DNA of 64,000 nt from Actinostola sp. cb2023 (GCA_033675265.1 JAUJYZ010000816.1:62001-126000), one strand, 5' to 3'; shown: positions 39,801 to 51,046, numbered from the stretch's first letter. Numbers and translations: made by a program. Notes: generated by a model from the sequence alone, not told the origin.

Positions 39801-42800
39801 TTAGCTAAGGCTGTAGCTAAGGCTAGCTGAGGCTGTGAGCTGAGCTGAGGCTGTAGCTGTAACGTAGTAGGCTGTGAGGCTGCTATTATAGCTAGGCTGT
39901 AGCTAAGGCTGTAGCTGAGGCTGTAGCTGAGGCTGTAGTGAGGCTGTAGCTGAGGCTGTAGCTGAGGCTGTAGCTGAGGCTGTAGCTGAGGCTGTAGCTG
40001 AGGCTGTAGCTGAGGCTGTAGCTGAGGCTGTAGCTGAGGCTGTAGCTATAACGTACATGTAGCTGTAGCTGAGGCTGTAGCTGTAACGCAGCTGTAGCTA
40101 TTATTATTAGCTGAGGCTGTAACGTAGCTGTAGCTGAGGCTGTAGTTGAGGCTGTAGCTGAGGCTGTAGCTGTAACGCAGCTGTAGCTATTATTGTAGCT
40201 GAGGCTGTAGCTGAGGCTGTAGCTGAGGCTGTAGCTGAGGCTGTAGCTGTAGCTGAGGCTGTAGCTGAGGCTGTAGCTGAGGCTGTAGCTGAGGCTGTAA
40301 CTGTAGCTGTAGCTGAGGCTGTAGTTGAGGCTGTAGCTGAGGCTGTAGCTAGCTGTAGCTGCAGCTGTAGCTGAGGCTGTAGCTGAGGCTGTAGCTGAGG
40401 CTGTAGCTGAGGCTGTAACTGAGGCTGTAGCTGAGGCTGTAGCTATAACGTGTAGCTGTAGCTGAGGCTGTAGCTGTAACGCAGCTGTAGCTATTATTAG
40501 CTGAGGCTGTAGCTGAGGCTGTAGCTAAGGCTGTAGCTGAGGCTGTAGCTGAGGCTGTAGCTGAGGATGTAGCTGAGGCTGTAGCTGAGGCTGTAGCTGA
40601 GGCTGTAATGTAGCTGTAGCTGAGGCTGTAGCTGAGGCTGTAGCTGAGGCTGTAGCTGTACCGTAGCTGAGGCTGTAGCTGAGGCTGTAGCTGAGGCTGT
40701 AGCTGAGGCTGTAGCTGAGGCTGTAGCTGAGGCTGTAGCTGAGGCTGTAACTGAGGCTGTAGCTGAGGCTGTAGCTGTAACGCAGCTGTAGCTATTATTA
40801 TTAGCTAAGGCTGTAGCTGAGGCTGTAGCTGAGGCTGTAGCTGTAACGTAGCTGTAGCTATTATTATTAGCTAAGGCTGTAGCTGAGGCTGTAGCTGAGG
40901 CTGTAACGTAGCTGTAGCTGAGGCTGTAGTTGAGGCTGTAGCTGAGGCTGTAGCTGAGGCTGTAGCTATAACGTACATGTAGCTGTAGCTGAGGCTGTAG
41001 CTGTAACGCAGCTGTAGCTATTATTATTAGCTAAGGCTGTAGCTAAGGCTGTAGCTGAGGCTGTAGCTGAGGCTGTAGCTGAGGCTGTAGCTGAGGCTGT
41101 AGTTGAGGCTGTAGCTGAGGCTGTAGCTGAGGCTGTAGTTGAGGCTGTAGCTGAGGCTGTAGCTGAGGCTGTAACGTAGCTGTAGCTGAGGCTGTAGTTG
41201 AGGCTGTAGCTGAGGCTGTAGCTGTAACGCAGCTGTAGCTATTATTATTAGCTAAGGCTGTAGCTAAGGCTGTAGCTGAGGCTGTAGCTGAGGCTGTAGC
41301 TGAGGCTGTAGCTGTAACGTAGCTGAGGCTGTAGCTGAGGCTGTAGCTGAGGCTGTAGCTGAGGCTGTAGCTGAGGCTGTAGCTGAGGCTGTAGTTGAGG
41401 CTGTAGCTGAGGCTGTAGCTGAGGCTGTAGCTGAGGCTGTAGCTGAGGCTGTAGCTGAGGCTGTAGCTGAGGCTGTAGCTGAGGCTGTAACTGAGGCTGT
41501 AGCTGAGGCTGTAGCTATAACGTACATGTAGCTGTAGCTGAGGCTGTAGCTGTAACGCAGCTGTAGCTATTATTATTAGCTGAGGCTGTAACGTAGCTGT
41601 AGCTGAGGCTGTAGTTGAGGCTGTAGCTGAGGCTGTAGCTGTAACGCAGCTGTAGCTATTATTATTAGCTAAGGCTGTAGCTAAGGCTGTAGCTGAGGCT
41701 GTAGCTGAGGCTGTAGCTGAGGCTGTAGCTGTAACGTAGCTGAGGCTGTAGCTGAGGCTGTAGCTGAGGCTGTAGCTGAGGCTGTAGCTGTAGCTGTAGC
41801 TGAGGCTGTAGTTGAGGCTGTAGCTGAGGCTGTAGCTGAGGCTGTAGCTGAGGCTGTAGCTGAGGCTGTAGCTGAGGCTGTAGCCGAGGCTGTAGCTGAG
41901 GCTGTAACTGAGGCTGTAGCTGAGGCTGTAGCTATAACGTACATGTAGCTGTAGCTGAGGCTGTAGCTGTAACGCAGCTGTAGCTATTATTATTAGCTAA
42001 GGCTGTAGCTGAGGCTGTAGCTAAGGCTGTAGCTGAGGCTGTAGCTGAGGCTGTAACGTAGCTGTAGCTGAGGCTGTAGCTAAGACTAGCTATAACGTAG
42101 CTGTCGCTGAGGCTGTAGCTGTAATGTAGCCGTAGCTGTAGTGTAGCCGTAGCTGTAATGTAGCTGTAGTGTAGCCGTAGCTGTAGCTAATGCTTTATGT
42201 CATGCCATAGGTGTACATCGTGAAAGTGGTCGAGAAGTAGCAGTAAAAGTTATCGATAAATTACGCTTCCCTACGAAACAAGAAGCACAATTAAAGAATG
42301 AAGTAGCTATACTTAAGGTAACAAGTGAATCGACTCAATTGATTGTATTTATTTATCTAAATTATAAAGCCGATCAGTTACACCAGGCATTTTTTCATTC
42401 AAACGTGTATCGCGATACGCTGGTTCCAGAGGCTCTGGCAAACTCTGTGTGTGAAATTGTGTTGTTTTTTTTTTGCCGCGAAACGACAAGAGAGACCGAG
42501 AGCCTCTGGAACCAGGATAGTCTCGCAACAGCTAGTAACGAGCGATGCACAGACACGCGGGATGTTACAGTAGACAACGCTCGGTAAAAAATCGTTGGTA
42601 GAAGTGAGTTATACTTGTTACAACGGTTGCTCCAACAAAGAGTTTCGAGAGAACAATATTTCTTGCGACAACTATTGAGAGACATGCCTCACCATTTCTG
42701 TGTTTCCTTCACAGGAACTCGATCACCCAGGAATGGTAACATTAGAACAAATGTTTGAAACACCTGAACGGGTAAGTTGACGTTGGTATGATGACGACGA

Positions 42801-45800
42801 CAGTGATGGTGTTTCAAGGGATAGTCGTATCGTGGTGGTAGTATGTTGGCAATGACGACACTGGTTGAGATTGTGATCAGTTTCGGTAGTGACAAAGCAT
42901 GGAGAATGTTGATGATGACAATGATTGATGATTGGCGATAATTGATGATTGACGATGATTGATGGTGGTATGATTTTCGACAGAGTAATTGATGAGACAA
43001 TCACTTCGGTTTTCTATTCATTTTTTCTCTGGAGACCCTTCCATGGTCATTCTCGTACCCAGGCCCTTTTCAACTTTTTCGTTAGAAAGTTGAGAAGGGT
43101 CTGGGTACGAGAATGCTTCCATGGTCTGAGTGTTTGGATTTGTTTTGCCGACTGTGGAAGAGCAAGAAGTTCCATTGTTCATCGAGACTTCTGCTGTTGA
43201 TAATTGATTTAAAGTAAAGTAAAGTAAAGTAACACAGTAAAGTAAAGTAAAGTAAAGTAAAGTAAGGGTAACACAGTAAAGTAAAGTAAAGGTAACACAG
43301 TAAAGTAAAGTAAAGTAAGGGTAACAAAGTAAAGTAAAGTAAAGTAAAGTAAAGGTAACACAGTAAAGTAAAGTAAAGTAAAGGTAACACAGTAAAGTAA
43401 AGTAAAGTAAAGGTAACACAGTAAAGTAAAGTAAAGTAAAGGTAAAAGTAAAGTAAAGGTAACACAGTAAAGTAAAGTAAAGTAAAGTAAAAAGTAAAGT
43501 AAAAAGGTAAAGTAAAGTAAAGTAAAGTAAAGTAAAGTAAAGTAAAGGTAACACAGTAAAGTAAAGTAAAGTAAAGGTAATACAGTAAAGTAAAGTAAAG
43601 TAAAGGTAACACAGTAAAGTAAAGTAAAGTAAAGGTAACACAGTAAAGTAAAGTAAAAAGTAAAGTAAAGGTAACACAGTAAAGTAAAGTAAAGTAAAGT
43701 AAAGTAAAAGTAAAGTAAAGTAAAGTAAAGTAAAGTAAAAAGTAAAGTAAAGTAAAGTAAAGTAAAGTAAAGTAAAGTAAAGTAAAGTAAAGTAAAGTAA
43801 AGTAAAGTAAAGTAAAGGTAACACAGTAAAGTAAAGTAAAGTAAAGTAAAGTAAGGTAAACAGTAAGTAAAGTAAAGTAAAGTAAAGTAAAAAGGTAACA
43901 CAGTAAAGTAAAAGTAAAGTAAAGTAAAGTAAAGTAAAAAGGTAACACAGTAAAGTAAAGTAAAGTAAAGTAAAGTAAAAGTAAAGTAAAGTAAACAGTA
44001 AAGTAAAGTAAAGTAAAGTAAAGTAAAGTAAAGTAAAGGTAACACAGTAAAGTAAAGTAAAGTAAAGTAAAGTAAGTAAAGGTAACACAGTAAAGTAAAG
44101 TAAAGTAAAGTAAAGTAAAGTAAAGGTAACACAGTAAAGTAAAGTAAAGTAAAGTAAAGGTAAAGTAAAACACAGTAAAGTAAAGTAAAAGTAAAGTAAA
44201 GTAAAGTAAAAAGTAAAGTAAAGGTAAACAGTAAAGTAAAGTAAAGTAAAGTAAAGTAAAAGTAACACAGTAAAGTAAAGTAAAGTAAAGTAAAAAAGTA
44301 AAGTAAAGTAAAGTAAAGTAAAGTAAAAAGTAAAGTAAAGTAACACAGTAAAGTAAAGTAAAGTAAAGTAAAGTAAAGTAAAGTAAAAAGTAAAGTAAAG
44401 TAAAGTAAAGTAAAAGTAAAGTAAAGTAAGGTAACACAGTACAGTAAAGTAAAGTAAAGTAAAGGTAACACAGTAAAGTAAAGTAAAGTAAAGTAAAGTA
44501 AAGTAAAGTAAAAGTACAGTAAAGTAAAGTAAAGTAAAGGTAAAGTAAAGTAAAGTAAAGTAAAAGTAAAGTAAAGTAAAGTAAAGTAAAGTAAAGTAAA
44601 GGTAACACAGTAAAGTAAAGTAAAGTAAAGTAAAGGTAACACAGTAAAGTAAAGTAAAGGTAACACAGTAAAGTAAAGTAAAGTAAAGGTAACACAGTAT
44701 AGTAAAGTATAATGACGGCTTATGTCTATCACTCTTGTAGGTCTTTGTTGTGATGGAAAAACTTCGTGGTGATATGTTAGAAATGATCCTGTCCAGTCCT
44801 AATGGAAAACTAGACGAGAGGTGCACCAGATTTTTAATAACACAGGTAAGATTAGATGTCTCGACGTCCGAGAACCCGAACTTATCTCGAAACGATTCTA
44901 ATGTTCAGATTTTTTTTTCTTGTTGTAAGATTCTTATCGCTCTCAAGTATCTCCACTCGAGAAACATTGTACACTGTGATCTCAAGCCTGAGAACGTCCT
45001 GCTCGCTCCAGTCGTGTCGGACTGTGGATACCCATCTGTAAGTACTGAAATATCTGGCCCTGTATGTCTGAGCATGCGCGAAAAGGAGTTATTGGAAGAT
45101 TTTGAGTTGATCCCACATTTCTAGTCCCACTCGTTTTGTCGATCTCAAGAGTTCCAGACTTCCGGTACGCGCGCGATGCATTGTGAGATTATTACAAGGG
45201 AAAAGTGAGCACCAAGTGAGCAAAAACATAGCTTGGGCTCCCTGTGTCTAGAATTGGTGCTCACTTTTCCTTTGTAATAATGTCATAATGCATTGCGCGC
45301 GTACCGGAAGTCTGGAACTCTTGATGCTTGTATCGACCCAACCGTCCTGGGAGACTGGTACTCATTTTCTAATGTGTTTTTAGATCAAACTATGCGACTT
45401 TGGTTTCGCTCGTATCATCGAGGAGAAGTCATTCCGTCGATCTGTAGTGGGTACACCTGCATACCTAGCACCGGAAGTGCTGTTGAATCAACCATACAAT
45501 AGAACACTTGACATGTGGTCTGTGGGCGTAGTTATTTATGTAAGGTAAGGGAAGTCAAGACACTGTTTCGATCATCCTTGAAGAACCTCTGGCTACAATG
45601 TAGCGACGGAAAAAGAGACGCCCGTGGGTTTCCGTGTTAATAAAACCGTGTTCAAAATCAATTATTTACTATTAAATAAATTATCAATTTTACTCTTTAG
45701 ATAGGTAGATAGGCAGTTCCACATCAGGGCTCTTGCGTCATGTAAACAAACCTGCAGAACAAATAAACTATGTATGTATGTATGTATGTATGTATGTATG

Positions 45801-47345
45801 TACATCACCTCAGATCCTTATGCTGAGGAAGAGAGAATGCTACAATCTCCGCCTTTATTCAATGTCACATTGCACGCGCGCTCTTCCAAACGCCCCTCCC
45901 CCCTAATGACGGAGATTGTAGTGTTTGGAACTGAGGTATAGCATCTACACTAATAATGCCAGCAGTACTGTCCACAAATGTGTCCACGTGGGACGTGGGC
46001 GTGGTCATTCATGCCAAATAAACAGTCGCCCACAGAACCCCCTCCAAAACGGAAATGAAGAGAACCCGTTATGACGAAGATCATTTGGCTTGTTGATATA
46101 TTTAATTACTGATGCGGAAACTTCAAGATTACAAAACTGTTTCCTGTCTCTCTTAGTTTAAGTGGCACGTTTCCTTTCAACGAAGAAGAAGATATTCAAG
46201 ACCAAATTCATAACGCTGCATTCATGTATCCACCCGATCCATGGCAAGACATCTCACGCGATGGTAAGTGGCACTGAATTCCGGGGGGGGGGGGGGGGGG
46301 GAGGGGTGACTCCCATACATGAGGTGACGGATGCTCGTCGTACCTCTTGGTGTTTGAAGTCCGGGATTTGGCACCGTTTACGGAGTGAAAATTATTTCAT
46401 GCCACGCCCACTTGGAAGAGACTCAGGTAACCTAACCCTAGTCCCCCCCCCCCCCCCCCCCCCCCCCCCTCCCCGGCACTGAATGTGGTCATCGTCAGTT
46501 CACTTGTAGTCTCAGGCAAAACGCACAGGCAGCCCAACCATTGTTTCTGAGGCTACTAAATAATTCAATAAAATGATATTTGCTGCACTCTTCGGGCGCG
46601 TCTTACACACAGGAAGCCCAACATAGGACGTTACTCAGCACAGGGAGCCCGTCATAATACGTATTGCGCGCGCGCTCTCTACCACAGGAAACCCATCAAA
46701 AAAGACGCAAATATCATCATGATTTTATTGAATTATTGAGTAGCCTCAGAAGCAATGGTTGGGATGCCTGTGGCAACACGGATTAAAAACTCGCGTCGAC
46801 GTAAGGTGTCATGATGTCGGCTTTAGTTTGGTCACCGATATTGAAATTCTCATCGAGATTGTCTTGTCGTATGATTGACTAGTGTTTGTTCGTTTCAGCC
46901 ATCAAAATAATCAGTAATTTGTTGCAAGTAAAGCAGAGAAGTCGATACACGTGTGATAAATGTCTAATTCACCCTTGGTTACAGGTGAGATATCACTCAT
47001 TTCTTGATTCTTAAACATAATGATAGAAACCTGTTTCATGCGACAACGTCTAAACCTTTTGATTAATCCGGAGTTGAAATGTTCACCTATGTTTGTCATG
47101 CGCAGAACTACCAAACATGGCTCGATCTTCGGAGCATGGAGCGAGTCATTGGCTGCCGTTACTTGACTCACGTAAGCGACGACGCTCATTGGCAAGCGTA
47201 CGGCGAGCAGTTACAGAGTGCCTCGAGGCAGCAGTCGCGAGACCCGCGGGATGGAAGCGGGAATCCTCGACAAAGTAACAATCGATTCTTTCCACCTACA
47301 CAATCAAATGACCGAAAACTGCAGCCCAGTATAAGCTTCTTGTAA
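23484..47345 (+). CDS. PRKD: protein kinase D (PKD/PRKD) serine/threonine kinase, 860 aa, 19 exons
   Basis: Exons: 23484-23609, 26588-26726, 30317-30448, 31582-31886, 34074-34110, 34220-34300, 35020-35309, 35766-35843, 36546-36816, 37761-37840, 38186-38258, 42211-42317, 42715-42771, 44741-44845, 44930-45037, 45384-45544, 46157-46263, 46899-46984, 47106-47345. All phases agree. Domains in order: ubiquitin-like dimerisation domain (~8-88), C1a zinc finger (101-150), C1b (215-264), PH (~350-460), kinase (~519-780). Catalytic residues are intact: GSGQFG loop 528-533, Lys550, Glu568, HCD with Asp644, DFG 668-670, APE 692-694. The activation loop keeps both PKD serines ([10 protein letters not shown], Ser679 and Ser683). 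The tail ends SISFL, a possible PDZ ligand like PKD1's. Known: diacylglycerol and PKC activate PKD at the Golgi and plasma membrane. The length is close to vertebrate PKDs. Three introns hold kilobase tandem arrays. Confidence 0.96.
26160..26262. repeat. hairpin repeat, copy 1 (ATCAAAATCTAAATTCTCC)
   Basis: ATCAAAATCTAAATTCTCCT pairs with AGGAGAATTCAGATTTTGAT, followed by a conserved TGTACACTATAGC-like tail. A second copy lies at 35625-35722, also in a PKD intron. Likely a MITE remnant. Confidence 0.6.
26815..26892. repeat. 78-bp near-perfect hairpin 90 bp after PKD exon 2
   Basis: The arms pair GATACAATAT and CCGAACTGTATGGTA with their complements around a ~15-bp loop. No target duplication is evident. 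Confidence 0.65.
27091..28733. repeat. 71-bp minisatellite, ~23 units, in PKD intron 2
   Basis: The unit runs GCAGGTTATTCAGAATAACT...CTAATCTAGCTGAGTAACTA...TATTATAAA. Most copies are 69-74 bp and nearly identical. Each contains the perfect palindrome GTTATTCAGAATAAC (or GTTACTC variant). Confidence 0.95.
28846..29045. repeat. A-rich (CAA)n tract
   Basis: CAA triplets alternate with long A runs directly after the 71-bp array. Reading frames through it on the minus strand are low-complexity artefacts. Confidence 0.85.
30489..30632. mobile_element. MITE with GCCCGGTTGTTCGAAAG termini
   Basis: GCCCGGTTGTTCGAAAGCGG pairs with the right end CTTTGGAACAACCGGGC, and internal TTAACCC motifs are also inverted. 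It has the same terminal sequence as 53815-53925. It lies in PKD intron 3. Confidence 0.65.
30691..30930 (+). mobile_element. tRNA-derived SINE, copy 1
   Basis: The tRNA-like head has an A box TGGCCGAGTGG (30707-30717) and a B box GGTTCAATTCC (30749-30759), most like Leu/Ser tRNAs. It is followed by ~150 bp of tRNA-unrelated body ending in TTTTCCTCCCTCC. Shares head and body motifs with 34345-34505. Confidence 0.65.
31997..32186. mobile_element. MITE-like repeat with AAAATAAGCCCCTCCG tandem core
   Basis: The ends pair AAAATTCCGAAAATAAG with CTTATTTTTGGAATTTTAC. Inside is a 16-bp unit (AAAATAAGCCCCTCCG) repeated about five times. It lies in PKD intron 4. Confidence 0.6.
32375..32508 (+). repeat. 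(AGGGGG)n hexamer repeat
   Basis: About 22 AGGGGG units form one G-rich strand with strong G-quadruplex potential, in PKD intron 4. Flanking GCCTGCGTAGCCAGGCTCT motifs occur around other GA/CT-rich tracts at 33400-33530 and 48900-49025. Confidence 0.9.
33107..33171. repeat. (GATA)n microsatellite, likely retroelement tail
   Basis: About 16 GATA units are followed by GACACCTTTATTTAAACTCAAATAAA. The same joint occurs at 62056-62090. On the minus strand this reads as a conserved 3' end followed by (TATC)n, as in microsatellite-tailed non-LTR elements. Confidence 0.7.
33590..33720. mobile_element. MITE, ACTGAC...GTCAGT ends (~130 bp)
   Basis: ACTGACAAATAATGTTCGAA pairs with TTCGAACGTTATTCGTCAGT, and the GACGTCAATGGTCG blocks inside also pair. 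Related to 5300-5532. It lies in PKD intron 4. Confidence 0.6.
34345..34505 (+). mobile_element. tRNA-derived SINE, copy 2
   Basis: Head with A box TGGCCGAGTGG (34357-34367) and a decayed B box (34402-34412). The body has CTCCGGGTACTCCGGTTTTC and CCTCCCTCA. Same orientation as copy 1; in PKD intron 6. Confidence 0.65.
35625..35722. repeat. hairpin repeat, copy 2
   Basis: Same family as 26160-26262: ATCAAAAACTAAATTCTC pairs with GAGAATTTTTATTTTGAT. In PKD intron 7. Confidence 0.55.
38320..42191. repeat. 12-bp minisatellite (GCTGTAGCTGAG)n, ~3.9 kb, PKD intron 11
   Basis: The array has over 250 units. Blocks of 12-mers are punctuated by variants such as TAACGCAGCTGTAGCTATTA and TATAACGTACATGTAG. 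These recur about every 400 bp, so the array has higher-order structure; two ~265-bp minus-strand frames 417 bp apart are almost identical. The Ala-Thr-Ala-Ser frames are artefacts. It separates the glycine-loop exon from the Lys550 exon. Confidence 0.95.
43042..43127. repeat. hairpin (CTCGTACCCAGGCCCTTTTC arms)
   Basis: CCATGGTCATTCTCGTACCC pairs with GGGTACGAGAATGCTTCCATGG's first half around a TTTTTCG loop. PKD intron 13, next to the pentamer array. Confidence 0.65.
43212..44709. repeat. (AGTAA)n pentamer satellite, ~1.5 kb, PKD intron 13
   Basis: AAAGT/AGTAA pentamers are interrupted about every 30-60 bp by GGTAACACAG. The minus-strand frames up to ~600 codons (Leu-Tyr-Phe-Thr) are artefacts of the 5-bp period running open in all frames. 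Confidence 0.95.
45142..45330. mobile_element. CAAGCATCAAGAG-family MITE, inverted copy
   Basis: The interior GCTCACTTTTCCTTTGTAAT, GGGCTCCCTGTGTCTAGAAT and ends match 14978-15148. The left terminus has diverged (CTCAAGAGTTCC). In PKD intron 15. Confidence 0.75.
46284..46492. repeat. repeat bounded by poly-G (~46284-46301) and poly-C (~46443-46469)
   Basis: The G run and C run are inverted partners: GGCACTGAATTCCGGGG against CCCCTCCCCGGCACTGAATG. The CTCCCATACAT...GATGCTCGT motif between them also occurs near 11920-11955 and 48817-48842, so this is a dispersed family. Confidence 0.55.
46524..46772. mobile_element. hAT-like MITE, CACAGGCAGCCC family (249 bp)
   Basis: The inverted arms of ~60 bp begin CACAGGCAGCCCAACCATTG. 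The flanking 8-mers GCAAAACG (46516-46523) and GCAACACG (46773-46780) differ by one base, as expected for an old hAT target duplication. In PKD intron 17. Confidence 0.65.
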
Positions 47346-47761
47346 AATTCCTATAATTTTTATGAAATTCATTTAACAATTGTTTCCCATAATACACCAC
47401 GAGCACGGGCATAAATTTTTTAATCATATGCACACATAAATCTCTATTGCACAGGGGGTGGGGTAGGGAGTTTTATTCAACGGATTTACGAGAATGATGT
47501 TGCTACACCTTAGTGTCGCTAGGCAACGAGTTGATCTAAGACCGCGAGGGGTGCTGGGAATTAATTTTGTTTATTGCCATTGTAAGTTAGGAGAAGAAAA
47601 AAGGCTTTTAATAGTGTAGTCACTTTATTCCATGACCCTTTGCGGACTTAGATTGAATATTTCCTAACAACAACTTGAAATAAGGTGTAACATGTATAAT
47701 GAACTATGTAGCCACAAAAATGACAATTTCTCCCATTTTCTAGTTTTCTTTTTGGTTGATA

Positions 47762-48126
47762 CAGTCAAACCCTTATTAAGCGGCCATCCCCTAATCAAAC
47801 TGTTGCTTACTGTAAAAAACTCCCTCTAATAAGCGGCCAACCCCTATTAAGCGGCCAGTTATCAAAGTCCTGAAACTATGGTTTACTGTAATAAAAAAAC
47901 CTCCATTTTATAAGCGGCCGACCTCTATTAAGCGGCCATCCACTATTTAAGCGGCCAGTTATCAAAGTCCTGAAACTATGGTTTACTGTAATAAATAATA
48001 AAAAAAACTCCCTCTAATAAGCGGCCGACCTCTATTAAGCGGCCATCCCCTATTTAAGCGGCCAAGCCCTATTAAGCGACCACTTGCAATTTCCCCAAGT
48101 GTGGCCGCTTAATAGGGGTTAGACTG
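47762..48126. mobile_element. TA-type MITE with AAGCGGCC tandem motifs (365 bp)
   Basis: The ends CAGTCAAACCCTTATTAAGC and GCTTAATAGGGGTTAGACTG are inverted, with TA on both sides (47760-47761, 48127-48128). Inside, TATTAAGCGGCCA recurs many times and a ~110-bp block is duplicated. Same family as 13346-14504. Confidence 0.7.
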
Positions 48127-49576
48127 TATTTCTTATTTATTGTAGCAGAATTCTTGTAAAGGAGTATGCTGAACTCGAAAAAGCAGCCCATCAGAGTTAG
48201 TGTTAATTTCTACATTCTATTTTATGAACGTATGAGAAATTTTAAATGTGTTTAAGAGGAAATTTTTTATCAACATCACGTAGTATCCGCCAAAAGCCTA
48301 CCAAAAAAACGCGCCAAAAATTAGACATCAGTTTTGGACAGTTTTGGGTTTGGATTAACACTCTATTCTAATATTTTACCCATGCAAGCACAAACTCTAT
48401 GAAAAAAAACAAAACTTAAATGTCTGCCTAATTTAACTGTTTTAGCGTTGCATAAAGTCAATTTCGTGGTTTTTGTATAAAATTTGAGTTATCGTCAGGG
48501 AGAAACATTCAGATCTAATTTCACTTTTACTGTCAAAAACCATCACAAATAACTTGAAGCTCTTCGCTATGTTGAGTTTTTAGCATTGCACAAAACGTAT
48601 TTTATTGGTTTTTGGCGCTCAATACGCGCGTTCGTAAAAAAATATCCTCTTAAATGTCAATCAAGTATTTCATCAAGGAGTAGCAAACTAAATTTGCATG
48701 TACGTGGACCAAGAGGAAAATATGTGCGAGAAAAAGTCCTTGGAAAATTAAACGTTTCTCACTTTCTGCCTGAACAAACTTTGGCAAAAGTCCACAGGCA
48801 GCCTAATTTCCCCCCATACATCAGGTGACAGGGATGCTCGTCATGCCACCCCCCCCCCCCCCCCTTCCCCCGGGGCTAATTTTGTTCTGAAGCTATTGTT
48901 GAAAAGACCGGCGTCCGTAGTACCACAGGAGCCCAATAGGGAGGGGCCCTCTTTTCCCCTCCTCTCCTCAGTCCCCTTCCCCGTCCCTCCGATCCGTACC
49001 CTTTGGGCCGCCACGCAGGCTAATCGAAATAGACGCGCGCATAATATCTTTCTATTTTTCAACAATAGCCTCAGAACTATAGTTGGGCTGCCTGTCCGGC
49101 TGGTCAATGTTGGTTGTGTCTGATTTTGTTTTATTGCTGTTCATATGCTAGTACACTAATGCCAGAGAATCTTGATACTTATTTATATGCATAAAATGTT
49201 TGGTTGTGCGCAACCAATATTTTATCTCCTTTTATGTCGCTTCAAGTCGTCTTTCAGTCATCATCGAATGTGATTGATTCTTCAAAAGCAACGTGAAACA
49301 ACGTTTGTCGGAACGAGTAATTAACAATTACCTAAACGAGCAGGGGACTGGGAACGAGTTTACATGTGCGACGAGATTGAGTGGAATAATTGTTTTATTA
49401 TATAGACAACCACTGGATTGTGAGAAATATAACATTTTATTTTATTTTTAGTTCCGCAAAACCTATCTGCCATTGTTGAAAATCTCCAACTTTCTCTACT
49501 CGTGGTATATGAGCTGATAGCCTTCTAGTAGAGTAGCCAATCAGAGCGCGCGCTTGCTCATATCCAGTGGTTGTCT

Positions 49577-50284
49577 CATAGGCAGCCCAACCATTGCTTT
49601 TGAGGCTACTAAATAATCAAATAAAATGATATTTGCGTCTTTTTTGATGGGTTTCCTGTGGTAGAGCGTGCGCGCGCGCAATACGTATATGTGCATAAAA
49701 ATATATTATGTTGGGTTCCCTGTGCGCGTCCCGCAAGACCGCCCGCAGGAGTGTACATAGTGAAACAGTTTCAATATACACATGTACTGCGGGACGTACA
49801 CGGGGATCTCAACATCATACATTTCTATGCACAGGGAACCCAATATAATAATATATAATACGTATCGCGCGTGTGCTCTACCACAGGAAACCCATCAAAA
49901 AAAGACGCGCGCATACAAATATATTTTTATTTATTATTAGTAGAATTACACAGGTGATTATAGAAAATCAAGCGCGCTGATTGGTCGAGAACTTCGGACT
50001 ATTTCTCGATAGTTACCTACAGCATTTTGACAAAATGGCTGCCAGCTTTTGAAATATGAAATAAAAATTTATTTTCTTTAAAATGCTTATTTATTTTTAT
50101 TTTTTCAAATAATCACCTGTGTAATTCTACTAAAACAATTAGTCACCTCGGGCTCAGTGAATAGCAGTGATAATAACCTCGACTTCGTCTCGGTTATTAT
50201 TCACCGATATTCACCTCACCTTTGGTGACTAATTGTTAATTAGTAGCCTCAGTAGCCTCGGAAACAATGGTTGGGCTGCCTGTG
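49577..50284. mobile_element. hAT-like element (708 bp) carrying nested fold-backs
   Basis: CATAGGCAGCCCAACCATTG and ...CAATGGTTGGGCTGCCTGTG bound it, flanked by GTTGTCT (49570-49576, 50285-50291). Inside are further inverted pairs: GGGTTTCCTGTGGTAGAGCG / complement, GGGTTCCCTGTGC / complement, GTAGAATTACACAGGTGATT / complement, and ACAATTAGTCACC / complement. Confidence 0.6.
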
Positions 50285-51046
50285 GTTGTCTATATAATAA
50301 CGAGATATCTCTTACTTCTCTGCTAAGGGTTGTTTTAATTTCATGCCGTTGCCACTTCAATACGATAAAGGTCCTCAATTACTGTCTTATGTTTTCGTCT
50401 TGTTATTCAGACGAAGAAAAATTTCCCCTGCCTTTTTGGCCAGCCCCTTTGAACTGACACCTATACAGACCGTTTTGTGTACGACAATGGGTTCAATGTA
50501 GAGGCAAAGCAAAAACCGCCCAATATTTGGTGGTTTTGTTCGGTTCAATACAAAATCTGCTCCGTCAACTTCTACCGAACCGTGTCAACCCGAAATATTG
50601 CCTTTTAGACCATAGTTACGTTAAAACAGTTTAAACCATTAAAATGGTACTAACGAAGTTAAACTTTCGTAGAACGATCTCTCAAACGAATACTATAAAT
50701 ACAATAGCAGTATCCTAGAATGTCAATCTGTGTGAATCTGTTTTGTCATTGTACATAGATTTCAATGTAGAAATAGATTTTCTTAACGATGTTTGTTGTC
50801 TAAAATTCAGACGACAACAGATAGAGGAATGTTTAAGAAAAATGATTAAAAGTAATGTCAAAAAAGTTTGTTATTCTCTGTGTTATTTGGTTACTCCAGT
50901 GCACGCTCTGCGCTATCTTTTGGGACATTTTTAAAAAAGGCGGGAATATTTGTAAGTCACGTGGTATAAACAGACGCGCGCTGAAATAACGTAGGAAAGA
51001 GCTAAATATTAAGATGGATGAGCAGCATGGAAGGTTAGTTGGTGTT

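Noticed and set aside
39079..41944. Minus-strand Ala-Thr-Ala-Ser repeat proteins
   Set aside because: The 12-bp repeat is open in this frame by chance; there is no flanking gene structure.
43018..44826. Minus-strand frames of 507-602 codons (Leu-Tyr-Phe-Thr)
   Set aside because: They are generated by the AGTAA pentamer, which leaves several frames open, and they overlap a PKD intron on the opposite strand.
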